Shown: positions 17,152-26,845 of the stretch, one piece after another
How the letters are laid out: each line of letters starts with the position of its first letter
Position numbering within the stretch: the first letter of the stretch is position 1
Assembly: GCF_024220515.1 (NCBI RefSeq)
Contig: NZ_JAMXOT010000146.1
Coordinates: 1-42,730, forward strand
Reading direction: 5' to 3'
Origin: Oscillatoria sp. HE19RPO
GTDB taxonomy: Bacteria; Cyanobacteriota; Cyanobacteriia; Cyanobacteriales; Laspinemataceae
Length of the DNA: 42,730 bases
The notes under the pieces: model-generated
What the model saw: only the letters and a program-made list of their open reading frames with translations
The model's database searches: none
Told to the model about the DNA's origin: nothing
Position numbers and translations under genes: made by a program

Positions 17152-17397
17152 ATGATGAATACCAAACTGATGAATACCAAACTGTTGAGCCTATTATTTG
17201 CCCTACCCGTTATCGTGACGACGGGCAGCAATACTTTTGCTAGAGATGAAATGTTAAAGTCTCCTGACCCTCAACTATTTTTAGAGCAGCAACCAAATGC
17301 TGTGGTGACGCAGGAGGAGCCTAGGTCGATGGAACTCTTGGTGGCAGCTAGGGGTGAGCAACCGGGAAAATGCGAGTTATTAGGGATTTGTAAATAA
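17152..17397 (+). CDS. Small secreted protein of unknown function
   Basis: I choose the ATG at 17152, 9 bp after AGGAG (17138-17142); ATGs at 17143 and 17155 are alternatives. The 81-residue product opens with MMNTKLMNTKLLSLLFALPV, a good signal peptide, with a likely cleavage after T-F-A (before R-D-E). The mature part is about 55 residues, acidic and proline-containing, and ends G-K-C-E-L-L-G-I-C-K with two cysteines that could form a disulfide. The first codons contain a direct 15-bp duplication (ATGAATACCAAACTG twice), which gives two in-frame starts. I do not recognise the family. It stands alone between long non-coding stretches. Confidence 0.6.
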   Translation: MMNTKLMNTKLLSLLFALPVIVTTGSNTFARDEMLKSPDPQLFLEQQPNAVVTQEEPRSMELLVAARGEQPGKCELLGICK

Positions 17398-18170
17398 GCT
17401 GGGATTCACCGAATCACGGGTGATTCACCCAGGAACAATTCATCGCTTCATCAGGAAGGTTAGAACTTGAGCAAGAACCTCGGAAATGGGGATAAACAGG
17501 GGCGATCGCAGCCTGAATAAGTGTTCGCAGGACTAGGGCAAAATGGCGGCGGGTTTTCAGAGGCTTTCAACCTGAGAAACAGACAGTGAGGGTTAAGTGT
17601 TCCCTCCGGGGTGTAGACAAGAAAAACTCATCCCGTTTAAATTGAATTCAGAGCAATCAAAGCAGGACGGTCTCTTGGGAGCGAAACATTGAAGGGACCT
17701 CTATCAAAAGGGTTGCACGACTGCTCTTTTGAGGAAATAGAAGGCGAGTTGTGGCGTGGAAGAAAGCCTAAAAAGCTGGCATCCCCGGGGCAAAGAACTG
17801 AACCTGAATACCCGAAACTGGGACTCACCTTGGCCAATGGAGACTGAGCAGAGGGGACACCCCTTCAGCAGGGGTTGAGAATTATAACCCATCCCTTCAG
17901 AAACCTGGATGTCTGGTCAAGACGGGTCACGAATGGGTAGAGATTTTATGAGGAAACCCGGTGGTCTTACCGCTGTACCGATACCCTAGGGGGGTTGGTT
18001 TCTGCCCGGGAGTACGGCGAGGTAACTAGGGTAGGGACGGACTTCCTTGGCCAAAAACCCTGATGGGAAAAAAAACCATTTGCTGTTAATGTTAGAAGTG
18101 TTGACGTTTTCGGTTTTTCTTTCAGGGGATTAGTGGCTTCTACCCAGTTCAAAAACCAAGGGCAAGGGTG
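17398..18170. other. Intergenic region before the ATPase/STAND module
   Basis: About 770 bp with no gene I can support. Short frames on the minus strand (17637-18200) lack motifs and good starts. No clear repeat was found apart from a half-match to the AGAAACC palindrome near 17952. It probably contains the promoter for the downstream two-gene operon. Confidence 0.5.
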
Positions 18171-19550
18171 ATGGAAATTAATTTGAGAAAATTTTATCAA
18201 GCGTGTAACCCCAGTAAGACGCTATCCATTGGAAATCCGGAGGATAGACCGTATTATATTGATTTTTCCGGGGTCCGAGGGGGTAAAATAATTGAGGAGT
18301 TGGGCCGAACTATTACCCGATTGTCTCCGGATATTCCCACTTGTCAGTTATTTACGGGACATATTGGCTGTGGGAAATCCACGGAGTTGTTGCGGCTAAA
18401 GTCGCAATTGGAAGAGGCGGAATTTCATGTGGTGTATTTTGAGTCCTCTCGGGACTTGGAAATGGCCGATGTGGATATTTCTGATATTTTGCTGGCGATC
18501 GCCAGACAGGTGACGGAAAATCTCGCGGTTAGTGGAATTCCCCTGACCTCTAGTTATTTTACTAAGCTGTTTAAAGAAATTACCGAGGTCTGGCAAGCGC
18601 CCATTGATATTGATCCCACGGCGGATTTAGCCATTTCTATCGCTCAAATTACCAGCCAAGCGAAAGAAAGTCCTAAACTGCGAACCCAGTTACGGCAATA
18701 TTTAGAACCGCGCACCAGTGGGATTTTACAATCGATTAATGAGGATATTCTCTTGAAGGCAACTCAGGAGTTGCAACGTCGGGACAAACGGGGGTTAGTG
18801 GTGATTGTGGATAACCTCGATCGCGTGGATAATCGACCGTTACCCTCCGGGCGATCGCAAACGGAATATTTATTCGTCGATCGCGGTGAACAACTTCGCA
18901 AGCTCAAATGTCATTTAGTTTATACGATTCCCCTTTCCTTAATGTTTTCCCATGAATCTGAAGCGCTCAAAAGCCGATTGGGGGCAGGAGTGGCCCCGAA
19001 AGTGCTGCCAATGGTTCCCGTGCGATCGCGCGATGGGGAAGACTTTATCGAAGGGTTAGAGTTACTCCGGCAAATGGTCCTAGCGCGGGCCTTTCCTGAA
19101 CTGACCCCATCAGAACGCCTAAACTTAATTACCCAAGTCTTTGATAGTGCGGAAACCTTAGACCGCTTGTGCCGGATTAGTGGCGGCCATGTGCGAAATT
19201 TATTGGGGTTGATCTATCGCTGCTTACAACAAGAAGACCCGCCTTTTGGTCGAGAAACAATTGAAACTGTCATTTCGGAACGGCGGAACGATTTGGTCCT
19301 GGCGATCGCCCCGACGGATTGGGAACTGCTCAATCAAGTCCATGAGAGCAAAAATGTTAGAGGCGAGGCGGCGTATCAACATTTATTGCGAAGTATGTTC
19401 GTGTTTGAATACCGCGATCGCGACTCCGGTCGGTGGTTTGATATCAACCCTATTTTGGCAGAATCCCAATCCAAAAAGGAAGCCCTCTCTTCGTCTTTTC
19501 CCCTGCCTAAAATCCCGAGTCGAGTACCCAAAACCCACGATGACGGTTGA
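18171..19550 (+). CDS. P-loop ATPase paired with STAND-WD40 protein
   Basis: The 459-residue product (ATG at 18171, one codon after a GTG) has a P-loop G-H-I-G-C-G-K-S-T-E-L (Lys69) and a Walker B strand L-V-V-I-V-D-N-L-D-R (Asp214), followed by a Y-T-I-P-L-S-L segment. This is an AAA/STAND-like NTPase. The N-terminal 55 residues (Y-Y-I-D-F-S-G-V-R-G) precede the P-loop, and the C-terminal 150 residues are helical and unassigned. No membrane segment is visible. It ends 3 bp before the next gene, so the two are surely co-transcribed. Because the partner has its own NTPase, this one may act as a regulator or loader for it, but that is inferred. I do not know a specific function for the family. 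Confidence 0.85.
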   Translation: MEINLRKFYQACNPSKTLSIGNPEDRPYYIDFSGVRGGKIIEELGRTITRLSPDIPTCQLFTGHIGCGKSTELLRLKSQLEEAEFHVVYFESSRDLEMADVDISDILLAIARQVTENLAVSGIPLTSSYFTKLFKEITEVWQAPIDIDPTADLAISIAQITSQAKESPKLRTQLRQYLEPRTSGILQSINEDILLKATQELQRRDKRGLVVIVDNLDRVDNRPLPSGRSQTEYLFVDRGEQLRKLKCHLVYTIPLSLMFSHESEALKSRLGAGVAPKVLPMVPVRSRDGEDFIEGLELLRQMVLARAFPELTPSERLNLITQVFDSAETLDRLCRISGGHVRNLLGLIYRCLQQEDPPFGRETIETVISERRNDLVLAIAPTDWELLNQVHESKNVRGEAAYQHLLRSMFVFEYRDRDSGRWFDINPILAESQSKKEALSSSFPLPKIPSRVPKTHDDG

Positions 19551-19553
19551 ACC

Positions 19554-22500
19554 ATGATGAATCTACAGTATGACGACGCCGAAGTCAGGCGCAATCAACA
19601 ATCTTTAAAGGTTTTACACCGGGCCATTTCCTTTTCTCAAGGGCAGTTTTCCTTGATTTTGGCGCGGTGTAACTATGCCAGTTTGCGCGATCGCGTGACT
19701 GCAGATTTACATGATTCCGTCTCTGTAGAGATTCGCGAACTTCATCTGCCGACTTCTGTGCGGACGCTGTACAAGACCATCCAGGATGAAATTGGCACAG
19801 AACAACCGGAAGCTTTAATGGTCTTTGGACTCGAATCGGTCAGTCATTTAGACCCCCTATTTATGGCGGCCAATCAGGTTCGGGAAGAGTTTAGAAAGCA
19901 CTTTCCCTTTCCGATTGTTTTTTGGGTGGATGACCGGGTTTTAAAAAGCTTTATTCGGGTGGCCCCGGACTTTGAAAGTTGGGCCACCAGTACGGAGTTT
20001 TCTCTCTCGACAACGGCGGCGATCGAGACGATCGCCATCAGTGTGGATCGGGTCTTCTCCGAGGTGGTGGAACGGGGTTCCTTTAACTTTATTCCTAACT
20101 CGACAATTCTCGGGTCCCGCAACTGCCTGGAATTGGAATTTGCTAAACAAGAATTAAGCAGTCGCCAGGTGCAGTTGGTTCCGGAACTGGAAGCAAGTTT
20201 ACAGTTTGTGCTAGGTCGCGATGATTATGCCCGCGATCGCCTGGATTTGGCCTTAAAACGCTATCACCAAAGCTTGGCCTTTTGGCAACAACAACTCTCC
20301 GGTTCCTCCAGCTACAGCGGTGAGAAAGAGGCTATGGCATCGGGCGATCGCCAGTCCATGCCGTTCATTCCCCTCACCCCCAACCCCTCTCCCCTGATTT
20401 GGGAGATGCCACCCCTGCGGTATTACTTGCAACAGGGGGTGGTGTTGTTTCACATCGGACTGTGTTACTGTCGTTTGGCACAACTGGATCAACCCCAGGA
20501 ACAGCAGCATTTACAAGCGGCCCGGTCTTATTTAGAAGACTGTGTTCGCGTCTTTGAGGAGTCCAAACATCCGGAATTAGTCGCCAAGTTTATTGGACAA
20601 CTGGGTGAGATTTTGCAGCGGTTACAAGCATGGGATGCCTTATCTATTGTGGCCAAAAAGTCGATTACCTTGCATCAGCATTGCAAACCCCAGGAGTTGG
20701 CCCGGGATTATGGATTTTTGGCCGAGGTAGCGTTGCAGCAGTCCCAGTGGGAAAAAGCTCGGAATTTTGCCGAACGCGCCCTAGAGGTCCTGGCTAATGC
20801 CCCCAAGGTGCTGATTCCCAGGCCTCATGGGTTATATTTACTGCTGTTGGCCCGGGCGTTTGCTCAAGTGGGTCAGGGGGAAAAGGCAATTTCTCACTTG
20901 CACCATGCCGAACAGCAGACCGATCCGCAGTATGACTTACAGTTATATCGCCGGATTTTAGAGGAGTTGCGATCGCTGTATTTTCAACAGTCGGAATATC
21001 TCAAAGCCTTTGAAATTAAGCAAAAACTTCGCGCAGTCGAGGCTCAGTTTGGCTTACGGGCGTTTATTGGGGCTGGTCGTTTACAAGCGCGACTACATCC
21101 GTTGAATCCCTCGATGATGGGGAGTGTTACCCCCACTCATGTTCCCGTGGAAATTGCTACATCGGGACGGGAAGGGGATGTCAATCGCTTAATCGAACGC
21201 TTGGGTCGGAATGACTACCGACTCACAGTGATTCATGGTCATTCGGGAGTAGGAAAAAGTTCCCTGGTTCAAGCGGGATTAGTGCCGGTGCTTAAACAAA
21301 CGGCGATCGCTGCGAGAAATGCTTTCCCGGTTCTTCTACAAGTGTACACCGATTGGGTCACCGGATTAAAGCAAGGTATCCAACGAGGACTAGAAGAGTC
21401 TGGATTTGACCGGGACGACTCGGGCCGCTTAACCGGAAATCGCAACCCCAACCTCGATTTCAATGCCAATCAGTTCTCGAAAAATGTTCAAGAATTACTG
21501 GAAGAATTGCATCGCAACAACGAGCGCAATTTACTCACAGTTTTAATTTTTGACCAATTTGAGGAATTCTTTTTTGTTGAAAATGACCCGGGTCAGAGAC
21601 AGGAATTTTATCAATTTTTAAATGCCTGTGTCAATGTTCCCTTCGTGAAAGTCATTTTTTCTTTACGAGAAGATTACTTACATTATTTGCTGGAATGTGA
21701 ACGCCTCGGGAATCTGGAGGTGGTGGATCGGGATATCCTAAATAAAAAGTTTCGGTATTACCTGGGAAATCTGTCCCAGGCGAAAGCGCGTCAGGTGATT
21801 GAAAGCTTGACCCAACGCGCTCAATTTTATTTAGAACCGGCTTTAATTGAGGAATTGGTTGAGGACCTGGCCGATCGCGTCGGGGAGGTCCGTCCCATTG
21901 AGTTACAAGTGGTCGGTGCTCAACTGCAAGCGGAGAACATCACCACCTTAGCCCAATATCGGCAATCCGGGCCGAAAGAGAAGCTGGTGCAACGCTTCTT
22001 AGAAGAGGCGATCGCCGACTGCGGCCCGGAAAATGAATATACAGCGCGGTTGCTGCTTTACTTCCTCACGGAAGAAAGCGGCATTCGTCCCCTGAAAAAG
22101 CAGGCGGAATTATTAGCAGATTTAACCCCTGAGTTAGCGGTTCATCCTGAGAATTTAGAAGAAATTTTAAAAATCCTGGAAAAGGCGGGGTTAGTGTTTG
22201 TGCTGCCGGAACTTCCGGAAAGTCGCTATCAGTTGGTTCATGATTATTTAGTGAAATTTATCCGGGAACAGGAGCGAATTCAAGCGGGCTTAAAAGGGTT
22301 GCGCGAAAAAAACAAAGAGTTGCAAGCGACGAATTTACAACTCCATCGAGAGAAAGAAGTTCAGGCGGAATTAACCCAATCCAAAGAAAAAGCCAAGCAA
22401 ATCCAAACTACATTGAATTTGATTCTGGCAATCATGGTTGCTGGGTTTGGAATTTTGACCTGGCAAGCCTTTTCTAAAAGCCTCAAGGCTGAGATTGCGG

Positions 22501-24569
22501 AACTGGAAGCCAAAAATCTATCTTCGGAAGCATTGCGCCTGAAAAACAACGAATTTGGGGCATTGGTGAATAGTCTTCAAGTCGGGCAAAAGACCTCCGA
22601 AATCATCCAATCGCCCTTCACCATGCGATCGCCCCTGTCGTTGGAAATGCAGACCGCCAGTGTCTTACAACTGGCCTATACCGTTCGAGAAGTCAACCGC
22701 TTAGAACAACATAAAAACAGTGTAGTTAGCGTCACCTTCTCCGACGATGGCGAACTGATTGCCACCGCCAGTACCGATAAAACCGCTAAACTGTTTACAC
22801 CTGATGGCCGTTTAGTGGTGAGCCTGAATGGCCATGACAAGCCCGTTACCCGAGTTGCATTCAGTCCCGATGAACAAACGATCGCCACCACCAGTACCGA
22901 TGGCACCATCAAACTGTGGCAACGGGATGGCACATTAATCCGCACTCTCACCGGCCACAGTCTCGGCGTCACTAGCGCAAGCTTTTCTCCCGACGGACAA
23001 ATCTTGGCCTCCAGCAGTCAAGATAGAACCATTAAACTCTGGAACCTCCAGGGACAGTTACTCCGGACCATCAATGCGGAAAATGCACCGATTTTGTTAG
23101 TGCGATTTTCCCCTGATGGACAGACGATCGCCGCTGCCAGCTTAGATAACACCGTTAAACTCTGGAACATTAACGGCAATGCGATCGCCACCTTGACCGG
23201 CCATGAACAAGGGGTCACCAGTGTGAGTTTCTCACCCGACGGACAAACCCTCGCCTCCGGTAGCATCGATAAAACCGTGAAACTCTGGAGACTCAACGGT
23301 ACTGAAATCGCCACCCTGCGCGGACATACAGAAGGGGTATTCGGGGTGAATTTTAGTCCCGATGGTACCACCCTTGCCAGCGCCAGTCTGGACCGCACAG
23401 CCAAATTGTGGCGTCAAGACCCACAAACCAACCAATGGGTAGAAAGTGATACCCTCCAGGGACATCGCGATGAAGTCTGGAGTGTGAGCTTTTCTCCCGA
23501 TGGCCAAACCATCGCGACTGCCAGTCTGGACAACACCGTGAAACTCTGGAAAAGTCTTCCCCGACAACTTCCAGGATTTCGGCAACATACCGATGAAGTC
23601 TTGGTGGTGGCGTTTTCTCCCAATGGCCGATTGCTCGCCTCTGCCAGCAAAGATAACACGGTCATGCTATGGGAACCCAACGGGAATAAAATTGCCGACT
23701 TAATCGGACATAAGGATGCCGTCTGGAACCTGAGTTTTAGTCCCGATGGCGAACTCTTTGCCACGGCAAGCGCTGACAACACGGTGAAACTCTGGAGTAA
23801 ATCCAAACAGGATTTAGTCGCGACGTTAGAGGGTCATCAGGACCGAGTTTTAGGCATCGATTTCAGTCCCGATGGACAACAGGTGATCTCCGTCAGTGGG
23901 GACGGCATGGCAATTCTGTGGAGTAAGAGGGGAGAACGACTTCGCACATTCCGCGCGGATGAAAATTCCCTGAATAGCGTTACCTTTTCCCCAGATGGTA
24001 AACGCATTGCCACCGCTGGGGGAGATGGGACGGTGAAACTCTGGGATTTAAACGGGAAACTGGTGCGAACCATCGGGGAACATCAGGGGGAGGTCTATAG
24101 TGTGACCTTCTCTCCCGATGGAAAACAGATTGCCACGGCGAGTCAGGATAAAACGGTAAAAATTTGGAGTCAAGACGGCAAGGCGATCGCCACCCTCGAA
24201 GGACATATTCGGTCCGTGTACTGGGTGGCTTATAGTCCCAATGGACAACTGATAGCTACGGCGAGTGAGGATAAGACGCTTAAACTTTGGACCAAAGATG
24301 GCAAGGCGATCGCCACCCTAGAAGGCCACAATGATGCGGTCCTCAGTCTGAGTTTCAGTCCGGATAGTAAAACCTTGGCCTCTTCCAGTAAGGATAAAAC
24401 CGTGATTTTATGGAACTTGAACCTGGAAGATTTGTTAAACCGCAGTTGCCTATGGGTGGATGATTATTTGGAGAATAATTCCCGGGTGAAAGAGGGCGAT
24501 CGGGAGGTATGCGATCAGATTTTGGGGAAGAAGGAGGAGGGGTTTGAATTGTGGGATACAAAGGAGTAA
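19554..24569 (+). CDS. Membrane-anchored TPR/STAND NTPase with 14 WD40 repeats
   Basis: The 1671-residue protein starts at the ATG at 19554. Residues 1-175 resemble an inactive STAND-type domain without a P-loop (A-P-D-F-E-S-W is a hallmark segment). Residues about 225-520 are TPR-like. An active nSTAND1-type NTPase follows: G-H-S-G-V-G-K-S-S-L-V-Q-A-G-L (Lys568) and L-I-F-D-Q-F-E-E-F (Asp667). A coiled coil (about 905-950) leads into one transmembrane helix (about 953-973, L-I-L-A-I-M-V-A-G-F-G-I-L). Residues about 1050-1625 carry 14 WD40 repeats (G-H ... F-S-P-D-G ... D-x-T-V-K-L-W), enough for two seven-bladed propellers. STAND proteins typically switch on oligomerisation when the repeat region senses a ligand; which ligand is unknown. 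It forms an operon with the upstream ATPase. Confidence 0.9.
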   Translation: MMNLQYDDAEVRRNQQSLKVLHRAISFSQGQFSLILARCNYASLRDRVTADLHDSVSVEIRELHLPTSVRTLYKTIQDEIGTEQPEALMVFGLESVSHLDPLFMAANQVREEFRKHFPFPIVFWVDDRVLKSFIRVAPDFESWATSTEFSLSTTAAIETIAISVDRVFSEVVERGSFNFIPNSTILGSRNCLELEFAKQELSSRQVQLVPELEASLQFVLGRDDYARDRLDLALKRYHQSLAFWQQQLSGSSSYSGEKEAMASGDRQSMPFIPLTPNPSPLIWEMPPLRYYLQQGVVLFHIGLCYCRLAQLDQPQEQQHLQAARSYLEDCVRVFEESKHPELVAKFIGQLGEILQRLQAWDALSIVAKKSITLHQHCKPQELARDYGFLAEVALQQSQWEKARNFAERALEVLANAPKVLIPRPHGLYLLLLARAFAQVGQGEKAISHLHHAEQQTDPQYDLQLYRRILEELRSLYFQQSEYLKAFEIKQKLRAVEAQFGLRAFIGAGRLQARLHPLNPSMMGSVTPTHVPVEIATSGREGDVNRLIERLGRNDYRLTVIHGHSGVGKSSLVQAGLVPVLKQTAIAARNAFPVLLQVYTDWVTGLKQGIQRGLEESGFDRDDSGRLTGNRNPNLDFNANQFSKNVQELLEELHRNNERNLLTVLIFDQFEEFFFVENDPGQRQEFYQFLNACVNVPFVKVIFSLREDYLHYLLECERLGNLEVVDRDILNKKFRYYLGNLSQAKARQVIESLTQRAQFYLEPALIEELVEDLADRVGEVRPIELQVVGAQLQAENITTLAQYRQSGPKEKLVQRFLEEAIADCGPENEYTARLLLYFLTEESGIRPLKKQAELLADLTPELAVHPENLEEILKILEKAGLVFVLPELPESRYQLVHDYLVKFIREQERIQAGLKGLREKNKELQATNLQLHREKEVQAELTQSKEKAKQIQTTLNLILAIMVAGFGILTWQAFSKSLKAEIAELEAKNLSSEALRLKNNEFGALVNSLQVGQKTSEIIQSPFTMRSPLSLEMQTASVLQLAYTVREVNRLEQHKNSVVSVTFSDDGELIATASTDKTAKLFTPDGRLVVSLNGHDKPVTRVAFSPDEQTIATTSTDGTIKLWQRDGTLIRTLTGHSLGVTSASFSPDGQILASSSQDRTIKLWNLQGQLLRTINAENAPILLVRFSPDGQTIAAASLDNTVKLWNINGNAIATLTGHEQGVTSVSFSPDGQTLASGSIDKTVKLWRLNGTEIATLRGHTEGVFGVNFSPDGTTLASASLDRTAKLWRQDPQTNQWVESDTLQGHRDEVWSVSFSPDGQTIATASLDNTVKLWKSLPRQLPGFRQHTDEVLVVAFSPNGRLLASASKDNTVMLWEPNGNKIADLIGHKDAVWNLSFSPDGELFATASADNTVKLWSKSKQDLVATLEGHQDRVLGIDFSPDGQQVISVSGDGMAILWSKRGERLRTFRADENSLNSVTFSPDGKRIATAGGDGTVKLWDLNGKLVRTIGEHQGEVYSVTFSPDGKQIATASQDKTVKIWSQDGKAIATLEGHIRSVYWVAYSPNGQLIATASEDKTLKLWTKDGKAIATLEGHNDAVLSLSFSPDSKTLASSSKDKTVILWNLNLEDLLNRSCLWVDDYLENNSRVKEGDREVCDQILGKKEEGFELWDTKE

Positions 24570-24772
24570 ACCACTGATTTCACGGATTTGCACTGAAGGA
24601 ATGTTTACACGATGGGGGATAAGGATTGCTAAGTTCGAGGATTATATCAAGTCTGCTGGATTAATCTAAAAAATCATCTCCCCCATCCTTACAAAAGTAG
24701 TTTTTTACGTTCAGGGTGATTCTCCGGTCCCCTCCCCTTGGCAAGGTCCGGGTTAGGGTGGGGTCAATCTAG

Positions 24773-25651
24773 TTACGCCAAAACAGGAGTCCGTTGCTTT
24801 TGCTGCGCCATTTGCTGCAAACGCGCAATCCGTTCTTCCGTGGGGGGATGGGTGCGAAATAACGCTTGCAATCCTTTGGCATTCAGCGGATTGACAATCA
24901 ATAACGGTGAAAATGCCGGATTGCCATTCATGGGAATTTGTCGTCCCATTGCTTCCAATTTCTCTAAGGCACTGGCTAAAGCTAAGGGATTTTGGGTGAT
25001 TTCTGCTGAACCAATATCTGCTGCAAATTCGCGGGTTCGGGAAATTGCCATCTGAATTAATCCAGCAGACAGAGGTGCTAAAACCACCAGGAACAATAAT
25101 CCCAGGGGGTTTGCGCCTTGGCGATTGTCTCGGGTGACGGGACCGTATAGCGCGCCAAAGGTGAGAATCCGTCCGACAAAGGTAATTGCACCGCCAATGG
25201 TTCCCGCGACGGCTTGGGTGAGGGTGTCGCGGTTTTTGACGTGGGTTAGTTCGTGAGCTAATACTCCTTCCAGTTCTTCGGGGGTGAGGAGTTTTCTCAA
25301 TCCTTGGGTGACGGCAATTGTAGCATTGTTGGGATCGCGACCTGTGGCAAAGGCGTTCGGTGTTTGGGTGGGGACCGTAAATAGTTTTGGCATGGGGATT
25401 TCCGCGCGATCGCATAATCGTGCGACCATATCGTACAATTCCGGGTCTTCCTGCCGTTGCATGGGTCGAGCATGATAGGCCATTAATGCGGCGCGATCGG
25501 AAAAGTACCAGGAACTCAAACTACTCGCAGCGGCCAAAATTAATCCGAAAATTAACCCCTGCTCGTTACCCATTAACGCATAGCTTCCTAACACCAAAAG
25601 ACCGCTTAACAGTCCCAGTAATGCTGCTGTTTTAACTTGATTGTTTAACAT
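24773..25651 (-). CDS. htpX: HtpX-like M48 zinc metalloprotease
   Basis: The 292-residue protein starts at the ATG at 25651 (M-L-N-N-Q-V-K-T-A), the usual N-terminus of HtpX-type proteases; an upstream in-frame extension to 25759 is unlikely. The zinc site is H133-E-L-T-H137, with the downstream glutamate in R-T-R-E-F-A-A-D. Two hydrophobic hairpins are visible: residues 8-50 (L-L-G-L-L-S-G-L-L-V-L and G-L-I-F-G-L-I-L-A-A), and about 145-200. It should sit in the cytoplasmic membrane with its active site in the cytoplasm, degrading misfolded membrane proteins. It is on the same strand as the ZorB-like gene, which ends 160 bp upstream of it, but there is no overlap. Confidence 0.92.
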   Translation of the reverse strand: MLNNQVKTAALLGLLSGLLVLGSYALMGNEQGLIFGLILAAASSLSSWYFSDRAALMAYHARPMQRQEDPELYDMVARLCDRAEIPMPKLFTVPTQTPNAFATGRDPNNATIAVTQGLRKLLTPEELEGVLAHELTHVKNRDTLTQAVAGTIGGAITFVGRILTFGALYGPVTRDNRQGANPLGLLFLVVLAPLSAGLIQMAISRTREFAADIGSAEITQNPLALASALEKLEAMGRQIPMNGNPAFSPLLIVNPLNAKGLQALFRTHPPTEERIARLQQMAQQKQRTPVLA

Positions 25652-25810
25652 AAAAGTGATGCCATGATAGCTGTTGCTTTTTATTCCTCCTAGTTTGGCA
25701 AGAAAGGAGGCGATCGCAACTCTATCTGCTGTATGAACTGCATCTCTCTCCTCTGGCATAGATTCCCTCTCGGGGTATGCTGTTGGAGATTTCTGGGGGT
25801 GAATGCTCCT

Positions 25811-26461
25811 TTAATCCAGGGTTCCAATTCCCTCCCCTCGGAACTGGAATCGAAACACTACCTTGCGATCGCTGGGGTTATCCTGTTCTGGTTGGGCTTC
25901 AATTTCTCCCCGTCCAGCGGCCATGATTTTTTGGGTTAATTCCGGTTTACTCGCAAACAGGAGTTCCTCGGAAAAAATATATTGCGTCACCGCCAACGCT
26001 CGCATCAGACTTAATTCCATATTCGCTTCATAAGAGCCTTTAGAACTCGTGTGACCTTCGATAATCACTCGGGAAATTTCTCGTTCAAAATCAGGATTTG
26101 AAAAAATTACCTGACTATACAGAGGAATAAATTTATTCAACTCGGCCTTACCCTCGGGTTTCAGTTGGGCGCTCCCTTCATCAAATAAAATCGCCTCTCG
26201 CACACTCACTTCCCCGGTTTCTTCGTTCACCTTGACATCGATTTCATTGCCTTTCAAATGCCCCACCAGTTCTCCTACAAAAATGCGCCGCTGTTGGGAT
26301 AATTGCTCTTTCGCTTCCTGGAGTTGCAGCAGGGTCGTAATAAACAGCAAGGCAAATACCATCAACACTCCTGACATTAAATCCCCAATGGCTAGGTAAA
26401 AGCTAGAGTTATCCGTCTCTTCTTCTTCAACATTGAGCGGTACTTGATTAAAATTTAGCAT
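25811..26461 (-). CDS. MotB/ZorB-like OmpA-domain protein
   Basis: The 216-residue protein has a short cytoplasmic tail, then one transmembrane helix (about 21-45) holding Asp27 in A-I-G-D-L-M-S-G-V-L-M-V-F, placed as the proton-binding Asp of MotB/ZorB. After a helical linker comes an OmpA-like peptidoglycan-binding domain (about 85-200): I-L-F-D-E-G-S-A-Q-L, I-I-E-G-H-T-S-S-K-G and L-S-L-M-R-A. The usual G-H-T-D aspartate is Ser here, but the ligand-binding Arg region is kept. It is the natural partner of the MotA/ZorA-like protein encoded at 27948-29315, from which it is separated by an acyltransferase gene on the other strand. The pair should form a cell-wall-anchored ion-driven complex. 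No zorC, zorD or zorE candidate is in the window. Confidence 0.82.
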   Translation of the reverse strand: MLNFNQVPLNVEEEETDNSSFYLAIGDLMSGVLMVFALLFITTLLQLQEAKEQLSQQRRIFVGELVGHLKGNEIDVKVNEETGEVSVREAILFDEGSAQLKPEGKAELNKFIPLYSQVIFSNPDFEREISRVIIEGHTSSKGSYEANMELSLMRALAVTQYIFSEELLFASKPELTQKIMAAGRGEIEAQPEQDNPSDRKVVFRFQFRGEGIGTLD

Positions 26462-26845
26462 CTATTAAATCGGCAAGAAAACTGCTTAATTTTACCAGTT
26501 CTCGACAAGGAGTAGGACTTATTCACCAGACTTAATCAGTAGGGTCGGACAAAGCCCACCGGGCTCACGGTGCGGAAGTCCTGATCTGGATTTGCTGAAG
26601 GTCCCCAATTCCAGGGATAATCTGATCGGGAAAAAAGAAAGAAACCTTACCTATGGCCCCTGTTGCAGTTTGAGTGAAGTTTCCCCTAAGTTTCATCACC
26701 TCTACAATTTTTCCCTAGGGATAAGAGGGATACAATTGGGTCTTTTCCTGAGAGTTCCCCCTTGACATTTTCGATAATTAGCAGTACCCTTGATAAGGTG
26801 TCTAAACAACTCCCTGGCGTCATTGATACTAATCCAAATAGTAAT
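26462..26845. other. Divergent intergenic region between ZorB-like and acyltransferase genes
   Basis: About 380 bp between two divergent genes. A small GC-rich inverted repeat (CACCG/CGGTG near 26558-26573) is the only structure noticed. Promoters for both genes should lie here; the part next to the acyltransferase is AT-rich. Confidence 0.4.

Noticed and set aside
23018-24073. Long minus-strand frames opposite the WD40 repeats
   Set aside because: They mirror the repetitive WD40 coding sequence; the plus-strand protein explains the open frames.
24753-25415. 220-codon minus-strand frame
   Set aside because: It is a shadow in another frame of the HtpX-like protease; the protein is Arg/His/Pro-rich without any fold pattern.
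26521-26760. tRNA- or riboswitch-like region
   Set aside because: No cloverleaf or known riboswitch motif could be formed; only a weak 5-bp stem was found.
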